Under the pieces are notes generated by a model, which did no database searches, was not told where the DNA came from, and saw only the letters and a list, made by a program, of their open reading frames with translations. Positions 52,796 to 62,349 of a DNA stretch of 64,000 nt are shown in pieces. Position numbers and translations under genes: made by a program. Origin of the DNA: JAHDHW01 sp965277415. GTDB lineage: Bacteria; Bacteroidota; Bacteroidia; Chitinophagales; Saprospiraceae. The stretch lies in assembly GCA_965277415.1 (NCBI GenBank), contig CBDICS010000033.1, positions 1-64,000 on the forward strand, in the 5' to 3' direction. Every line of letters begins with the position of its first letter. The stretch's first letter is position 1.

Positions 52796-55504
52796 TTAAA
52801 AGCTCCCCTCCTCCTCTTCCCACATCAATTCGTCTTCCTCCCCTCCTTCTCCGCCTACTTCAAAATCGAGGAATTCATCCTCTCCTCCTTCTCCATCTTG
52901 ATATTCTGGAATATTATCATCATCATTCCAATCACTAGGTTCGTCATAAAGGTCTATTTTATTACCAAAGGCTTTTTTCAATCCAGCCTGAATATCCCGC
53001 TTACGGCTTTCACTTAAAGTGAATTTTTTCTTTACGTATCTTTTATCATTCTTAATGTCATAATCCACAACGTCTCCAAAAATTCTATAGTAAATATTAA
53101 ACCAGCCTTTTTTCTTTGAAGGCTGAGGAGGTCGATTAGGATTGTACTTTTTAAACTTTGAAAAAAGAACCTGGCCGCCATTGACCTTTATACCATAGTC
53201 AATCTTATTATCAAAACCATGCTCTCCGCTGATGGTCATATTCAAAGCATTCGATTGGATAAACATGGCTGGAATGTATATCTTCTCATCTCTGATCTCT
53301 AGCCAATTTCGCATATTGGTAAATTTGATCCGCCGAAGGTCTTTTATTTTTATAAAATCGGCAAAGTCATAGAGCATTTTAAAGTCCTCTAATTCACCAT
53401 CTTTAATTGCTAAGTCTCCTAGCACCCTGAGTTTTTTGCTTTCATAATTTCCTTCTTCATCCCAATAAGCATCTACTACTAATTTCGCATCCATTTTACC
53501 TTTTAAGTGCTTATGCTCCACGACATGTTGTCCAAAGTTTTCTCCTTGTCTGAAAAATTCTTTGACATTTACCTGATCTGCGATCAGCATTGCTTTCAAA
53601 TATGGTTTCTCCTCAAAAAATGCATGGCCATCAATATTAAATGTCCCTTCCATTGCTTCTGTACTTCCCTTAATAACCAATTCATTATTATCAAAATTGA
53701 ATGTTCCATCAAAATCTACGCCTTCAATTTCTTTATAATTAAAGGCTTCAATATTCGTTTTGAAAGTCCCTTTTAAAAAATTGGTGTAAAATTTCCACTT
53801 TTGGGTATGTGCGACTTGAATAGAATCAAAGACCGCTTTGGTTACTTGTCCTTCTTTCACCGGAATCTCTGTGAGTTCGATCAATTGATCAAAATCAATT
53901 TTAGGTGCATCCAATGTTGCATCAAATCGCAATTCTGCTTTTTGAGAATTGATCGAATCGGCAAAGAGTACCGGAATAAAATTCAAAAACTTCCCCTCTA
54001 GATTAATTTCTGTATCTGGTCCTTCTATCTTCACATTTTCGAGCATCAAGCTGTTGTCTCTAATCACCAAAGCACCTTTATCAATGACAACTTCCTCTCC
54101 ATTGATTGTCAATCCTGCATCATCAAACTCAATGGAACCAGATGTCTTGACACGGCCTATCCTTGAGTTACGAATCATATCCTTATAACGACCTTTGAGT
54201 TTAAGGTCTCGGATTTCGATTTTTCCAGAACCATCTGTGATTGCCGCTTGATTAAATAAACCATACACCGCAGCTAAAGGTAAATTGCCATCTAATGAAA
54301 AATCTATTTGCGGGCTATCAAAATTGACGACCTTGAGCTTGGATGAAATCTGATTTCTATTAAAATAACCTTGGAAATCAGAAATCTCAAACACTGAACT
54401 TTTATTAAGCCTTGCCAAACCATTCGTGAACTTAGCAGTAAAAGTCACATCTTTCAAACCACTTCCTAGTTTCTTGCTACTAATACTACCGTCAACCAAG
54501 CCAAATTTGGCATTAATCGCAGGACTTTCTTTGCTATTGAGTTTCCCTTTGATAGTTGTTAAGAATGAGAATGCTCCTTTACTTTTAAATCCTTTGAGGT
54601 AAGATTGGTATTCTTCAGGCAAGAAACCAACAACAGATTCAATATTTCCATCTTCCCCTTTGATCTTCAAGTCGAAATTAGATTCTGGTCCTTTGGATTC
54701 AATGAATCCTGTCAACTTAAAATGGTTAGAGGCTATACCAAGTTCTACATTCTTTAACTCATATCGGCCTTTTTCAAGATCTATATCAAGGTCAGCATCA
54801 TAAATCAGTCGTTCTCCAACCAAATATCTTTGATTTTTTATATCTATGAACCTAGATTTTATTTCTGCAAAGCTCGAAAGGGTAAACTGACTAGCTGAAA
54901 ACTCTCCTGAGACCACTGCATTATCTAATAATGCAACAATCTCTTGTTTTGATTTTTTATCTATATAAATTAATTCAACATCTCTAAATTTAGCCTCCTC
55001 AATAGATATCCCCAGGTTACTTGGCGTAGATGCTGCCGCCTTTTTTGTTTCTCCTTTTTTGAGAATATTATAATTCACTCGACCTTTTCGATCTCGTTTT
55101 ACATATAAAGCCCCATCGCTAATGGTAACGGACTTCACTTTTATATTAGAACCAAACAGGCTAAAAAAACCAATTTCAAAAGAAATCTCCTTTGCTTCTA
55201 TTAGATTTCCTTTCATATTGTCTTTTAATGAAACATCCCCTAGGTTTGCAGAAACATTTGGAAATCCAGAAAGCAATGAAAGGTTAAAGTCCTCAACGAT
55301 TAATTCAGTCTTGATCGACTTATTAATTTCAGAAATAAGTTTTTCACCAATTTCATCTTCAAAAAAGGCAGCAATAATGACAGACGTCAGGAATAATAAG
55401 CCAAAAGCGACACTTGCGGAGACTATAATTTTTTTAAGGAAACGCTTCTTACGAGGCTTTTTTTCCTTAGGTGGATCTACATAGATGATATAGGGTTCTT
55501 CCAT
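52796..55504 (-). CDS. AsmA-family protein
   Basis: A 902-residue envelope protein with one N-terminal membrane helix (~residues 25-48) and a very long strand-rich periplasmic part. The N-terminal AsmA domain is recognised by INKSIKTELIVEDFNLSLLSGFPNVSANLGDVSLKD. The C-terminal AsmA_2-like region has LRVLGDLAIKDGELEDFKML and MTISGEHGFDNKIDYGIKVNG. AsmA proteins form hydrophobic bridges thought to move phospholipids to the outer membrane. The last ~45 residues are an extreme Glu/Asp/Gly tail (EYQDGEGGEDEFLDFE). Its stop is only 10 bp from the convergent T9SS gene, leaving no room for a separate terminator. Confidence 0.9.
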   Translation of the reverse strand: MEEPYIIYVDPPKEKKPRKKRFLKKIIVSASVAFGLLFLTSVIIAAFFEDEIGEKLISEINKSIKTELIVEDFNLSLLSGFPNVSANLGDVSLKDNMKGNLIEAKEISFEIGFFSLFGSNIKVKSVTISDGALYVKRDRKGRVNYNILKKGETKKAAASTPSNLGISIEEAKFRDVELIYIDKKSKQEIVALLDNAVVSGEFSASQFTLSSFAEIKSRFIDIKNQRYLVGERLIYDADLDIDLEKGRYELKNVELGIASNHFKLTGFIESKGPESNFDLKIKGEDGNIESVVGFLPEEYQSYLKGFKSKGAFSFLTTIKGKLNSKESPAINAKFGLVDGSISSKKLGSGLKDVTFTAKFTNGLARLNKSSVFEISDFQGYFNRNQISSKLKVVNFDSPQIDFSLDGNLPLAAVYGLFNQAAITDGSGKIEIRDLKLKGRYKDMIRNSRIGRVKTSGSIEFDDAGLTINGEEVVIDKGALVIRDNSLMLENVKIEGPDTEINLEGKFLNFIPVLFADSINSQKAELRFDATLDAPKIDFDQLIELTEIPVKEGQVTKAVFDSIQVAHTQKWKFYTNFLKGTFKTNIEAFNYKEIEGVDFDGTFNFDNNELVIKGSTEAMEGTFNIDGHAFFEEKPYLKAMLIADQVNVKEFFRQGENFGQHVVEHKHLKGKMDAKLVVDAYWDEEGNYESKKLRVLGDLAIKDGELEDFKMLYDFADFIKIKDLRRIKFTNMRNWLEIRDEKIYIPAMFIQSNALNMTISGEHGFDNKIDYGIKVNGGQVLFSKFKKYNPNRPPQPSKKKGWFNIYYRIFGDVVDYDIKNDKRYVKKKFTLSESRKRDIQAGLKKAFGNKIDLYDEPSDWNDDDNIPEYQDGEGGEDEFLDFEVGGEGGEEDELMWEEEEGSF

Positions 55505-55594
55505 ATTGGGGGTATACGTAAAATTGGTATTAAATTATGCAAATTCTAACGAAAAAAAATAATTAGATATTTTTTAAAAAAAGTTAATTTAAAC

Positions 55595-55625
55595 TTGATT
55601 ACAATCAAGAGGAATTATATCTTTG
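55595..55625 (+). promoter_or_regulatory. promoter of tRNA-Val
   Basis: TTG at 55595-55597, 20-nt spacer, exact -7 box TATCTTTG at 55618-55625. Transcription would start about 23 nt before the tRNA. This is the best promoter match in the window. Confidence 0.72.
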
Positions 55626-55654
55626 CAACCGCTTCTGAAAGAGAAGCTATTTTA

Positions 55655-55729
55655 GGGCGATTAGCTCAGTTGGTTCAGAGCACCTCGTTTACACCGAGGG
55701 GGTCGGGAGTTCGAATCTCTCATCGCCCA
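55655..55729 (+). tRNA. tRNA-Val (anticodon TAC)
   Basis: A 75-nt cloverleaf. The acceptor arm GGGCGAT pairs with ATCGCCC, discriminator A, CCA not encoded. The D-arm contains TAGCTCAGTTGGT; the anticodon stem CCTCG/CGAGG (55683-55699) encloses TTTACAC with anticodon TAC at 55690-55692; the T-arm contains GTTCGAATC. Confidence 0.98.
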
Positions 55730-55738
55730 CTTTCTTTT

Positions 55739-55773
55739 AAAAAGTCTTTGTACATTAGTGCAAAGACTTTTTT
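55739..55773 (+). terminator. intrinsic terminator after tRNA-Val
   Basis: AAAAAGTCTTTG (55739-55750) pairs perfectly with 55761-55772 around a 10-nt loop and ends in a T run. Confidence 0.9.
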
Positions 55774-55843
55774 GATTTTTGATGTATCCTATACTTTGAA
55801 ATTTATTTCTTGACCATTGTTTAGTGTAAGTAATTGGCCTAAA

Positions 55844-57235
55844 TCACCCTCCATTTCTCATTTCTTCAACCTCTTCCACTGTTTTTGGAATATGGTCTCC
55901 CAATATTTTGTGCCCGTCCTCAGTAATCAAGACATTGTCTTCAATCCGTATACCACTAAAATCTTTGTATTGTAATATTTTGTCAAAATTTAAAAAATCA
56001 CTGTGACGGCCTTCTGCCTTCCATTGATCAATCAACTCTGGAATAAAATAAATTCCGGGTTCCACCGTAAGCACAAAACCGGACTCAAGGTTGCGACCTA
56101 ATCGTAAATATTTAGTGCCGAATTGATCTATACGCTTGATCTTTTCATCATAGCCCACATAATCCTCACCAAAATCTTCCATATCATGAACATCTAAACC
56201 AATCATATGTCCTAAACCATGTGGAAAAAATAAAGCATGCGCACCTGCCTGAACAGCCTCTTCTACATTGCCTTTCATCAAACCTAAAGCTTTCAAGCCT
56301 TCAGTAATAATAGATGCAGCTTGTAAATGTACCTGTTGATAGGTCAATCCCGGTCGAAGGCCTGCAATACAATCTTGTTCAGCTTTCAAAACAATATTAT
56401 AAATCTCTTTTTGTCGATCTGTAAAAGTCTTGTCTACTGGGAAAGTTCGAGTAATATCTCCAGCATAGTGCATCGATGTTTCTGCACCAAAATCACCCAG
56501 CACCAATTGTCCACTTTCCAAAACATTATGATAATGATGATTATGTAAAGTTTGTCCATTGACAGTTATGATCGCCGGATAAGAAAGGTGGCCACCATTT
56601 GCAATCGCAATATCTGTTACTGCTCCGACTAAATCCTGTTCCTTTAATCCAGCTTTAGCTATTTTCATTGCAGCCATATGCATTGCCCTGGAAGTATTCA
56701 CTGCCTTTTCCATTTCAACGATTTCTTCAGTCGATTTTATCGCTCTTTGCGCAATCACTGCTTTAATCAAATTAATGGATGCATGTTGGGGTACTGCCTC
56801 ATAATTCAGATCAAAATACCTAGCTAGTTTAGCTTGATTTACTGCTCGATAAGGAGGCAAAAAATGGATAGTCTTTCGCTGTGCCTGTGCAGCATGTAAT
56901 ATTTTTTCAACCTTATTATAAGGCATGGTTTCCTTTATCCCCACCATAACTGCCAAATCATGAACAGATGTTTGTGGTCCTGTCCAAACGATATCATCCA
57001 TCGTCAATTCATTTCCAAAAATGATTTCTTTGTCTTCCTCAACATCAATTATTCCAGCCAAATTTGGTTGATCCATTCCAAAGTAATATAAGAAAGAACT
57101 GTCCTGCCGAAAGTGATAAATATTATCCTTATAATTCATTGGACTATCTTCATTCCCAAGGAAAAGGATGACTCCTGAACCTAATTTTTCTTTGAGGGCC
57201 TCTCGTCTAAGTTGGTATGTTTTCGTTTTAAACAT
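55844..57235 (-). CDS. Xaa-Pro aminopeptidase (M24B, aminopeptidase P family)
   Basis: A 463-residue cytoplasmic pita-bread metallopeptidase removing the N-terminal residue before proline. The five metal ligands are visible: Asp248 (LGDFGAE), Asp260 (YAGDITRTF), His343 (HGLGHMIGLDVHD), Glu392 (TVEPGIY) and Glu432 (GIRIEDN). The N-terminal AMP_N domain spans ~1-140, starting FKTKTYQLRREALKEKL. It lies downstream of the hydroxyproline epimerase/dehydrogenase pair on the same strand but 195 bp away, with an inverted repeat in between. It could feed that pathway with proline or hydroxyproline from imported peptides. Confidence 0.95.
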   Translation of the reverse strand: MFKTKTYQLRREALKEKLGSGVILFLGNEDSPMNYKDNIYHFRQDSSFLYYFGMDQPNLAGIIDVEEDKEIIFGNELTMDDIVWTGPQTSVHDLAVMVGIKETMPYNKVEKILHAAQAQRKTIHFLPPYRAVNQAKLARYFDLNYEAVPQHASINLIKAVIAQRAIKSTEEIVEMEKAVNTSRAMHMAAMKIAKAGLKEQDLVGAVTDIAIANGGHLSYPAIITVNGQTLHNHHYHNVLESGQLVLGDFGAETSMHYAGDITRTFPVDKTFTDRQKEIYNIVLKAEQDCIAGLRPGLTYQQVHLQAASIITEGLKALGLMKGNVEEAVQAGAHALFFPHGLGHMIGLDVHDMEDFGEDYVGYDEKIKRIDQFGTKYLRLGRNLESGFVLTVEPGIYFIPELIDQWKAEGRHSDFLNFDKILQYKDFSGIRIEDNVLITEDGHKILGDHIPKTVEEVEEMRNGG

Positions 57236-57260
57236 TCTTTTTTATTTGGTTTATTAGTTA

Positions 57261-57331
57261 TAAACGAAATCCTTTGGTAGAGGTTTACTAAACTTACTGA
57301 GTTACTTCGTCTTGCTTAGTTTAGTAAACCT
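57261..57331. repeat. GGTTTACTAAACT inverted repeat, copy 1
   Basis: TAAACGAAATC followed by TTTGGTAGAGG leads into AGGTTTACTAAACT (57281-57294), whose complement is at 57318-57331. Over the 38 bases from 57261 it matches the copy at 62350 at 35 positions. A further AAACGAAATCATCTAGTTC at 57356-57374 echoes the left flank of that copy. Confidence 0.8.
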
Positions 57332-57430
57332 TTTCTTCCTTAATTTTTTTCGACCAAACGAAATCATCTAGTTCCGATTTATTTAAGTCTCTTAATTATT
57401 CTTCATATTTTAGGTAAAATACACAATTTT

Positions 57431-58675
57431 TTAAAATCGATGCGGATCGAATAAACGGATATCTGTAGAAACTTCTTTGTTTGTAATGATTTCAGCAATC
57501 ACTTTTCCTGTGGCTGGTCCTAGACTTAATCCCATCATTGCATGTCCTGTTGAAATAATTAAGTTTTCAAACTTTCTTGATTTACCGATATAGGGTAAGC
57601 CATCTGGCGAGCAAGGGCGAAAGCCATGCCAGATCAGGTGCTCTTCTGGAATAGAGGGTTTTAGTTTTGGATAATAATTGGGTACAGATTCCAATATCCC
57701 TTTCATCCTCTTTTTATTGATCCGAGTGGAAAGGTTACTGATTTCAAGTGTACCGCCAATTCTAAGATCATTCCCCATTGGTGTCATGGCTACTTTAGCT
57801 TCTGTAAGTATGCTAGGAATTTTGGGTCTTTCCTTTTGGTTTTGGATGGTGATTGAATATCCTTTGCCATCCTGTAGCAACATTTTTATGCCTATAAATT
57901 TTAAAATCTTAGGTGTCCATGATCCACCAGCGATGATTAATTGATCCACCTTAATCAATTCACCAGTCGATGTTTTGACCGCATTGATTTTTTTATTTTC
58001 ATAATCAAAACCGATCACCTCAGTATTACCACGAAATTGAACACCTCGATGCTTCAGGTAATTGATCATTTGCTTCATCAGCACATTAGGATATAAATGC
58101 GCGTCGCCGGGATAGAAAACACCGCCGATCACATTTGTTTCCGTACCACTTTCATAATGCTTTACTTCATCAGCATCAAGGACTTTAGCTTCAATACCTA
58201 TCTCATTTGCTTTTTCAGCCGTTTCTATTTCTTCTTTTTGGGTTTTGATATTTTTAAAAAGCATGATCAAACCCTCTTCTTGATAATTAAATTCCAAGGC
58301 TGGATCAAGGGCTAATTCTTGATATAATTTTTTACTGAGAAGACTTAAATCCCTTAGTGCGGGAATAGCAGCCTCGACTTTAGCTTTATTACAGGAACGA
58401 TAGAATTGCCATAACCATTGACCTAACTCTAGATTCAGCCTAGGTTTGATATAGAAAGGACTTTTAGAACTGAACATCCAACGAATCCCTTTTGTAATCA
58501 CACCCGGTGTCGCCATCGGAATAAAATGACTTGGAACAATCATCCCTGCATTTCCAAAAGAACATCCTTCTGAAAAATTAGACTTATCTATAAGTTCCAC
58601 TTCTACCCCCGCTTTATTTAGATAATAGGCAGAACAAAGTCCAATGATACCCCCACCGATAATAGTTGTTTTCAT
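57431..58675 (-). CDS. FAD-dependent D-amino-acid dehydrogenase, probable D-hydroxyproline dehydrogenase
   Basis: A 414-residue flavoprotein of the DadA/DAO family. The FAD-binding Rossmann motif is at the N-terminus (IIGGGIIGLCSAYYL). EGCSFGNAGMIVPSHFIPMATPG is the DadA-like flavin-site block, and RPCSPDGLPYIGKS with STGHAMMGLSLGPATGKVIAE closes the cofactor pocket. The epimerase gene begins 8 bp upstream, so the two are one operon. This pairing defines the bacterial route in which trans-4-hydroxy-L-proline is epimerised and then oxidised to a pyrroline carboxylate. The substrate is inferred from that context; sequence alone says D-amino acid. Confidence 0.88.
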   Translation of the reverse strand: MKTTIIGGGIIGLCSAYYLNKAGVEVELIDKSNFSEGCSFGNAGMIVPSHFIPMATPGVITKGIRWMFSSKSPFYIKPRLNLELGQWLWQFYRSCNKAKVEAAIPALRDLSLLSKKLYQELALDPALEFNYQEEGLIMLFKNIKTQKEEIETAEKANEIGIEAKVLDADEVKHYESGTETNVIGGVFYPGDAHLYPNVLMKQMINYLKHRGVQFRGNTEVIGFDYENKKINAVKTSTGELIKVDQLIIAGGSWTPKILKFIGIKMLLQDGKGYSITIQNQKERPKIPSILTEAKVAMTPMGNDLRIGGTLEISNLSTRINKKRMKGILESVPNYYPKLKPSIPEEHLIWHGFRPCSPDGLPYIGKSRKFENLIISTGHAMMGLSLGPATGKVIAEIITNKEVSTDIRLFDPHRF

Positions 58676-58683
58676 TATGATCT

Positions 58684-59682
58684 TTATTTTACTAAAAACC
58701 CAAAAGCATAAGGATCATCATCGTCAATAATAATGGTATTATATCCAGTGATTTTAGCCCAACCTTCAATACTTGGAATAATCGCATCGTAAGTTCCACA
58801 TTTAGTAATTGCCTCTACTCTTCCTATAAACTGACTGCCTATGATACTTTCGTGAATAAAGGTATCTCCCTCTTTTAGTTTCCCTTTAGCCGTCCATTGC
58901 GCCATTCTAGCAGAAGTACCTGTACCACAAGGAGAGCGATCAATTGCTTTGTCACCATAAAAAACAGCATTTCGTGCATCTGCCTCGGGAGAAATCGTTG
59001 CCCCAGTCCAAAGTAAATGGCTTAAACCTTTTATATTTTCATTTTCAGGATGTACGAAAGTATATAAATCATTCAGTCGATCTCTTAGTATCGGACTCCA
59101 TCTTATCAAATCACCAGCCGTATAGTCTTCCAATCCGGAAAAATTAGTTTGCGGATCAACAATAGCATAAAAGTTTCCACCATAAGCTACATCGACATTT
59201 AAAATGCCCAGATCTGGGCATTCCACTTCTAGGTTCTCGCTATGAAGAAAAGAAGCAATATTTGTTAGCTTGACCGATTTTACTTTTTGTTTTTCTAACT
59301 GATACTCTATTGCTACTAAGCCTGCGGGTGTTTCAAGTCGTAATTTTCCTGGAGTTTTAGGACTTACCAAGCCTTCTTCTAAAGCAATCGTTACTGTTCC
59401 AATTGTTCCATGTCCACACATTGGAAGGCATCCACTAGTTTCTATAAACAAAACGCCAATATCATTTTCTGAGTCATGAGGAGGATACAAAATACTTCCA
59501 GACATCATGTCATGCCCTCGGGGTTCAAACATTAATCCTTTACGAATCCAATCAAATTCTTTTAAAAAATGAAGGCGCTTTTCCATCATATTTGTTCCTT
59601 CCAATATTGGGCCTCCTCCAGCGACCAGCCGAACAGGATTTCCACAAGTATGTGCATCTACGCAGAAGAATGTTTTTTTCAT
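58684..59682 (-). CDS. 4-hydroxyproline 2-epimerase (proline racemase family)
   Basis: A 332-residue cofactor-independent enzyme inverting C-alpha of hydroxyproline by two cysteines. Both are present: Cys89 in GCLPMCGHGTIG and Cys252 in DRSPCGTGTSARMA, so it is not a trans-3-hydroxyproline dehydratase, which has Thr at the second place. VDAHTCGNPVRLV at the N-terminus is the family opening. Proline racemase is the alternative; the adjacent D-amino-acid dehydrogenase argues for epimerase. It is first in the operon. A copy of the TAGAGTCTGTTTAAAT motif lies 12 bp before the start codon. Confidence 0.9.
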   Translation of the reverse strand: MKKTFFCVDAHTCGNPVRLVAGGGPILEGTNMMEKRLHFLKEFDWIRKGLMFEPRGHDMMSGSILYPPHDSENDIGVLFIETSGCLPMCGHGTIGTVTIALEEGLVSPKTPGKLRLETPAGLVAIEYQLEKQKVKSVKLTNIASFLHSENLEVECPDLGILNVDVAYGGNFYAIVDPQTNFSGLEDYTAGDLIRWSPILRDRLNDLYTFVHPENENIKGLSHLLWTGATISPEADARNAVFYGDKAIDRSPCGTGTSARMAQWTAKGKLKEGDTFIHESIIGSQFIGRVEAITKCGTYDAIIPSIEGWAKITGYNTIIIDDDDPYAFGFLVK

Positions 59683-59990
59683 ATTCTGTATTTAGAGTCT
59701 GTTTAAATACCGGTCTTATTGAGGAAATATAAACAACACACAATATCTTTTATATCAAATAAAAATACTTCAATTTTCTGAGCAAATAGTGATATTATTT
59801 TAGCTATTCTAGAAAAAATGAAAACATTCTAAAGTATTCAATACAATCTCATTTTAGTCAATTGTTTCTCGAAATAGCATCCATCATTGAACAACTTTAA
59901 CATAATATCGTAATTTTAATATAAGACAAATGGCTTTTTTATTAGACTAAGTAATTTTACCAGGCAACCATTTCGATCATTTATGCACCA
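59683..59990. other. divergent intergenic region
   Basis: 308 bp between the hydroxyproline operon and the sigma factor. It contains TTAGAGTCTGTTTAAAT at 59694-59710. On the minus strand TATATTTC, one base from a -7 box, lies near the epimerase start. Nothing else is recognised. Confidence 0.45.
59694..59710 (+). repeat. copy of the TAGAGTCTGTTTAAAT motif
   Basis: TTAGAGTCTGTTTAAAT, the copy closest to the consensus of those at 7301, 17736 and 33820. It lies 12 bp upstream of a minus-strand start codon. Confidence 0.55.
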
Positions 59991-60566
59991 ATGAGTAAGG
60001 AAAACTTTAAAGGAAATTTGCCACTATTGGAAAAAAACCTGTTAGACGGCTGCTTGAAAGGTGATCAAACCTGTCAAAAAACTTTGTACGATACGTACAA
60101 GGTTATGCTATTTAGGGTATGTCTGAGGTATGCTAAAGATCGACAAGAGGCAGAAGATATGTTGCAAGACGGTTTTATAAAGATATATAGTGACTTGCAT
60201 CAATTTAGTTTTCAAGGACCATTAGGCGCTTGGATGAGACGAGTAGTAGTCAATGTTGCATTACAGCATATTCGAAAGAACAAAAAATTTCAACACTCCG
60301 TGGAATTAGAGCATATTTCGAATGTGTATCAAACCAATGAGGTTGCCACGTCAAATCTAAATGCACAGGCATTAACAAAATTAATCCAAAAATTGCCGCT
60401 TGGGTATCGAACTGTTTTTAATTTATATGTAATCGAAGGTTATTCACATAAAGAGATTGCGGACATGTTAGAAATTAATGTGAATACTTCTAAATCACAA
60501 TTATCAAAAGCCAAAGCAAACCTGCGGAATATTCTCCAAAAACAAGAAGTGGGTAATGAAAAATGA
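59991..60566 (+). CDS. ECF-type RNA polymerase sigma factor
   Basis: A 191-residue sigma-70 family protein with regions 2 and 4 only. Region 2: YDTYKVMLFRVCLRYAKDRQEAEDMLQDGFIKIYSDLHQF, with the -10 recognition helix. Region 4: LPLGYRTVFNLYVIEGYSHKEIADMLEINVNTSKSQLSKAK, a clear helix-turn-helix. It would redirect RNA polymerase to a specific regulon. The gene that follows 33 bp downstream begins with an acidic cytoplasmic segment and a membrane helix and is the likely regulator. Start is the ATG at 59991. Many Bacteroidota have such sigma/partner pairs; the inducing signal is unknown. Confidence 0.94.
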   Translation: MSKENFKGNLPLLEKNLLDGCLKGDQTCQKTLYDTYKVMLFRVCLRYAKDRQEAEDMLQDGFIKIYSDLHQFSFQGPLGAWMRRVVVNVALQHIRKNKKFQHSVELEHISNVYQTNEVATSNLNAQALTKLIQKLPLGYRTVFNLYVIEGYSHKEIADMLEINVNTSKSQLSKAKANLRNILQKQEVGNEK

Positions 60567-60599
60567 GCGATTAATAAAAGACATTTTTAAATAAAATCT

Positions 60600-62327
60600 A
60601 TGGGCGAAGATTTACATAAAGATAATTTAGAAGATTTTTTCAAAGATTCTTTTGAGGAGCAATCTGATTCTCCTTCTCCAGATGGTTGGGATATTCCATC
60701 AGATCAAGTTTGGGATAAGATAAATACGTCTATCAATAGCGATGACAGCAATAATGAAAGACTTGGATTCTGGAGATATCTAAACAGAGGACTTATTTTA
60801 GTATTCTTATTAATTATTGGGACAGGGCTTATTTCGTATTTTGCTTATAATCAAAAAGACGTAACTGATTATAATGCTAAGCCTACTGAAGATCGGGTTT
60901 TAAATAATAAGCATGAGGAAAATAATACTATACTTTCTGTTCAAGAACAGGATAATTCAAAGCAACAATTCTCAGATTTATCAACAGAAACACAATCCGA
61001 TAATAAAAAAACAACTTTAGAGAAAGGAAACAATCATACTGAACTTAATAATGCATCTCCTAAGATCAATAAAGTAAAGCATCCAAATTCAAATAATCCT
61101 AGTTTAAGTAATTCAAAACTTCCACAAACTTCAGATGACAAGAAAGATAGAACTCCTCCCTCTTTAAACGAGCAAAACAGTTCAGGTAATAATAATTCTA
61201 AAAAAATAAAAGAGCTTAGGACACCTAATGACAGCAACACTCCAGAAGTCACGCTCCCTATTTCTTCAAGCAAGCCAAAAGATATTGCTATCCTTACAGA
61301 AAACGATTCACCTAATTCTAGCAATGTTTCTTCTGAAGATAAAGGTAAAGGCTTGACTTCTTCGAGTGATGTTCATTCGATGACCTCTACATCCTTGAAT
61401 GATATTGAACTACTTAAGCCAATCTCAATCAAACAATCAATAGCTAAAGTTCATAGTGCAAGTCCAGATACAATGACCTTATCCCAATTACCATTTTTTG
61501 ATTTGAAACAAGGTCAAAAAAATCCCCCCTTAGAAAAGGCTAAAGGTTTTTACGCGGGGATTTCTCTTGCGCCTATATATACGTCCCGAAAAATAAATAT
61601 CCATGGGAATCCTGTTATTCCAAGAGTTCTAAATCAAGCTGAAGAAGGTAAACTATCTTTTTCAACTGGTCTAAATTTCGGTTATAAAATTTCAAATAAT
61701 TGGTCAATCGAATCTGGCTTTAGTTATTCTAAATTTGTACTTCAACACAATAGAAGAAAACAGGTTCGATACACCTCAATCGGTGAGCAGGAAGTTACGC
61801 CCGGAAGATTTCAAGGAACTTATGACTTTAACTTTAGTACTTCCAGTGGAGACATTGATACTGACATTGCGCTAACAAGAGAAGCAGGAACGGCAATTCC
61901 AGAAAACGATTTTATCAACCTCATGCTAACTGCTAATCAAAATATTAAGTATGGAAGTATTCCAATTATTGCCAGATATCAATTTGGGAAAGGGAAATTT
62001 CAATATGGATTGAAGGCTGGTATAGTAAATCGATTTGTATTAGATGGTACTTTCCAGATTGAAAATGTAAGCGTCCTTCGTTCTGATATCAGCTTAGTTT
62101 TGACTGATCGTATTTATAAACCTCGGCCAATTAAAAACATTGAAAAATATCATTTAGACTTTCTTGTTGGAGCTGGACTCAGTTATAAACTTAATCAGCA
62201 TACATGGTTTTATATTGAGCCTACTTTTACACATGGTATCAATTCTTTTCCACTGTTTGAAACTCCAAATTTTAAAACTTTATTGGTTACTACTTCTATT
62301 GATTTTGGATTTAATTATTTGTTTTGA
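60600..62327 (+). CDS. trans-envelope protein: anti-sigma-like start, linker, outer-membrane barrel
   Basis: A 575-residue protein of unusual layout. Residues 1-60 are acidic and cytoplasmic, ending SDQVWDKINTSINSDD, a pattern seen at the start of Bacteroidota anti-sigma-like proteins. One membrane helix follows (~64-83, GLILVFLLIIGTGLISYF). Residues ~88-310 are a Ser/Asn/Lys/Pro-rich linker. The rest is strand-rich (FYAGISLAPIYTSRKINIHG, GYKISNNWSIESGFSYSKF, YHLDFLVGAGLSYKLNQHTWFYIEP) and ends in Phe after FGFNYL, as in PorT/OmpW-like barrels. Lying 33 bp after the sigma gene, it probably relays outer-membrane state to the sigma factor; this is inference. Confidence 0.8.
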   Translation: MGEDLHKDNLEDFFKDSFEEQSDSPSPDGWDIPSDQVWDKINTSINSDDSNNERLGFWRYLNRGLILVFLLIIGTGLISYFAYNQKDVTDYNAKPTEDRVLNNKHEENNTILSVQEQDNSKQQFSDLSTETQSDNKKTTLEKGNNHTELNNASPKINKVKHPNSNNPSLSNSKLPQTSDDKKDRTPPSLNEQNSSGNNNSKKIKELRTPNDSNTPEVTLPISSSKPKDIAILTENDSPNSSNVSSEDKGKGLTSSSDVHSMTSTSLNDIELLKPISIKQSIAKVHSASPDTMTLSQLPFFDLKQGQKNPPLEKAKGFYAGISLAPIYTSRKINIHGNPVIPRVLNQAEEGKLSFSTGLNFGYKISNNWSIESGFSYSKFVLQHNRRKQVRYTSIGEQEVTPGRFQGTYDFNFSTSSGDIDTDIALTREAGTAIPENDFINLMLTANQNIKYGSIPIIARYQFGKGKFQYGLKAGIVNRFVLDGTFQIENVSVLRSDISLVLTDRIYKPRPIKNIEKYHLDFLVGAGLSYKLNQHTWFYIEPTFTHGINSFPLFETPNFKTLLVTTSIDFGFNYLF

Positions 62328-62349
62328 TTTCTATGTAGAAATCTAGTTC

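Noticed and set aside
55595..55813. 72-codon plus-strand frame
   Set aside because: It runs through the tRNA-Val gene and its terminator; the tRNA explains the sequence.
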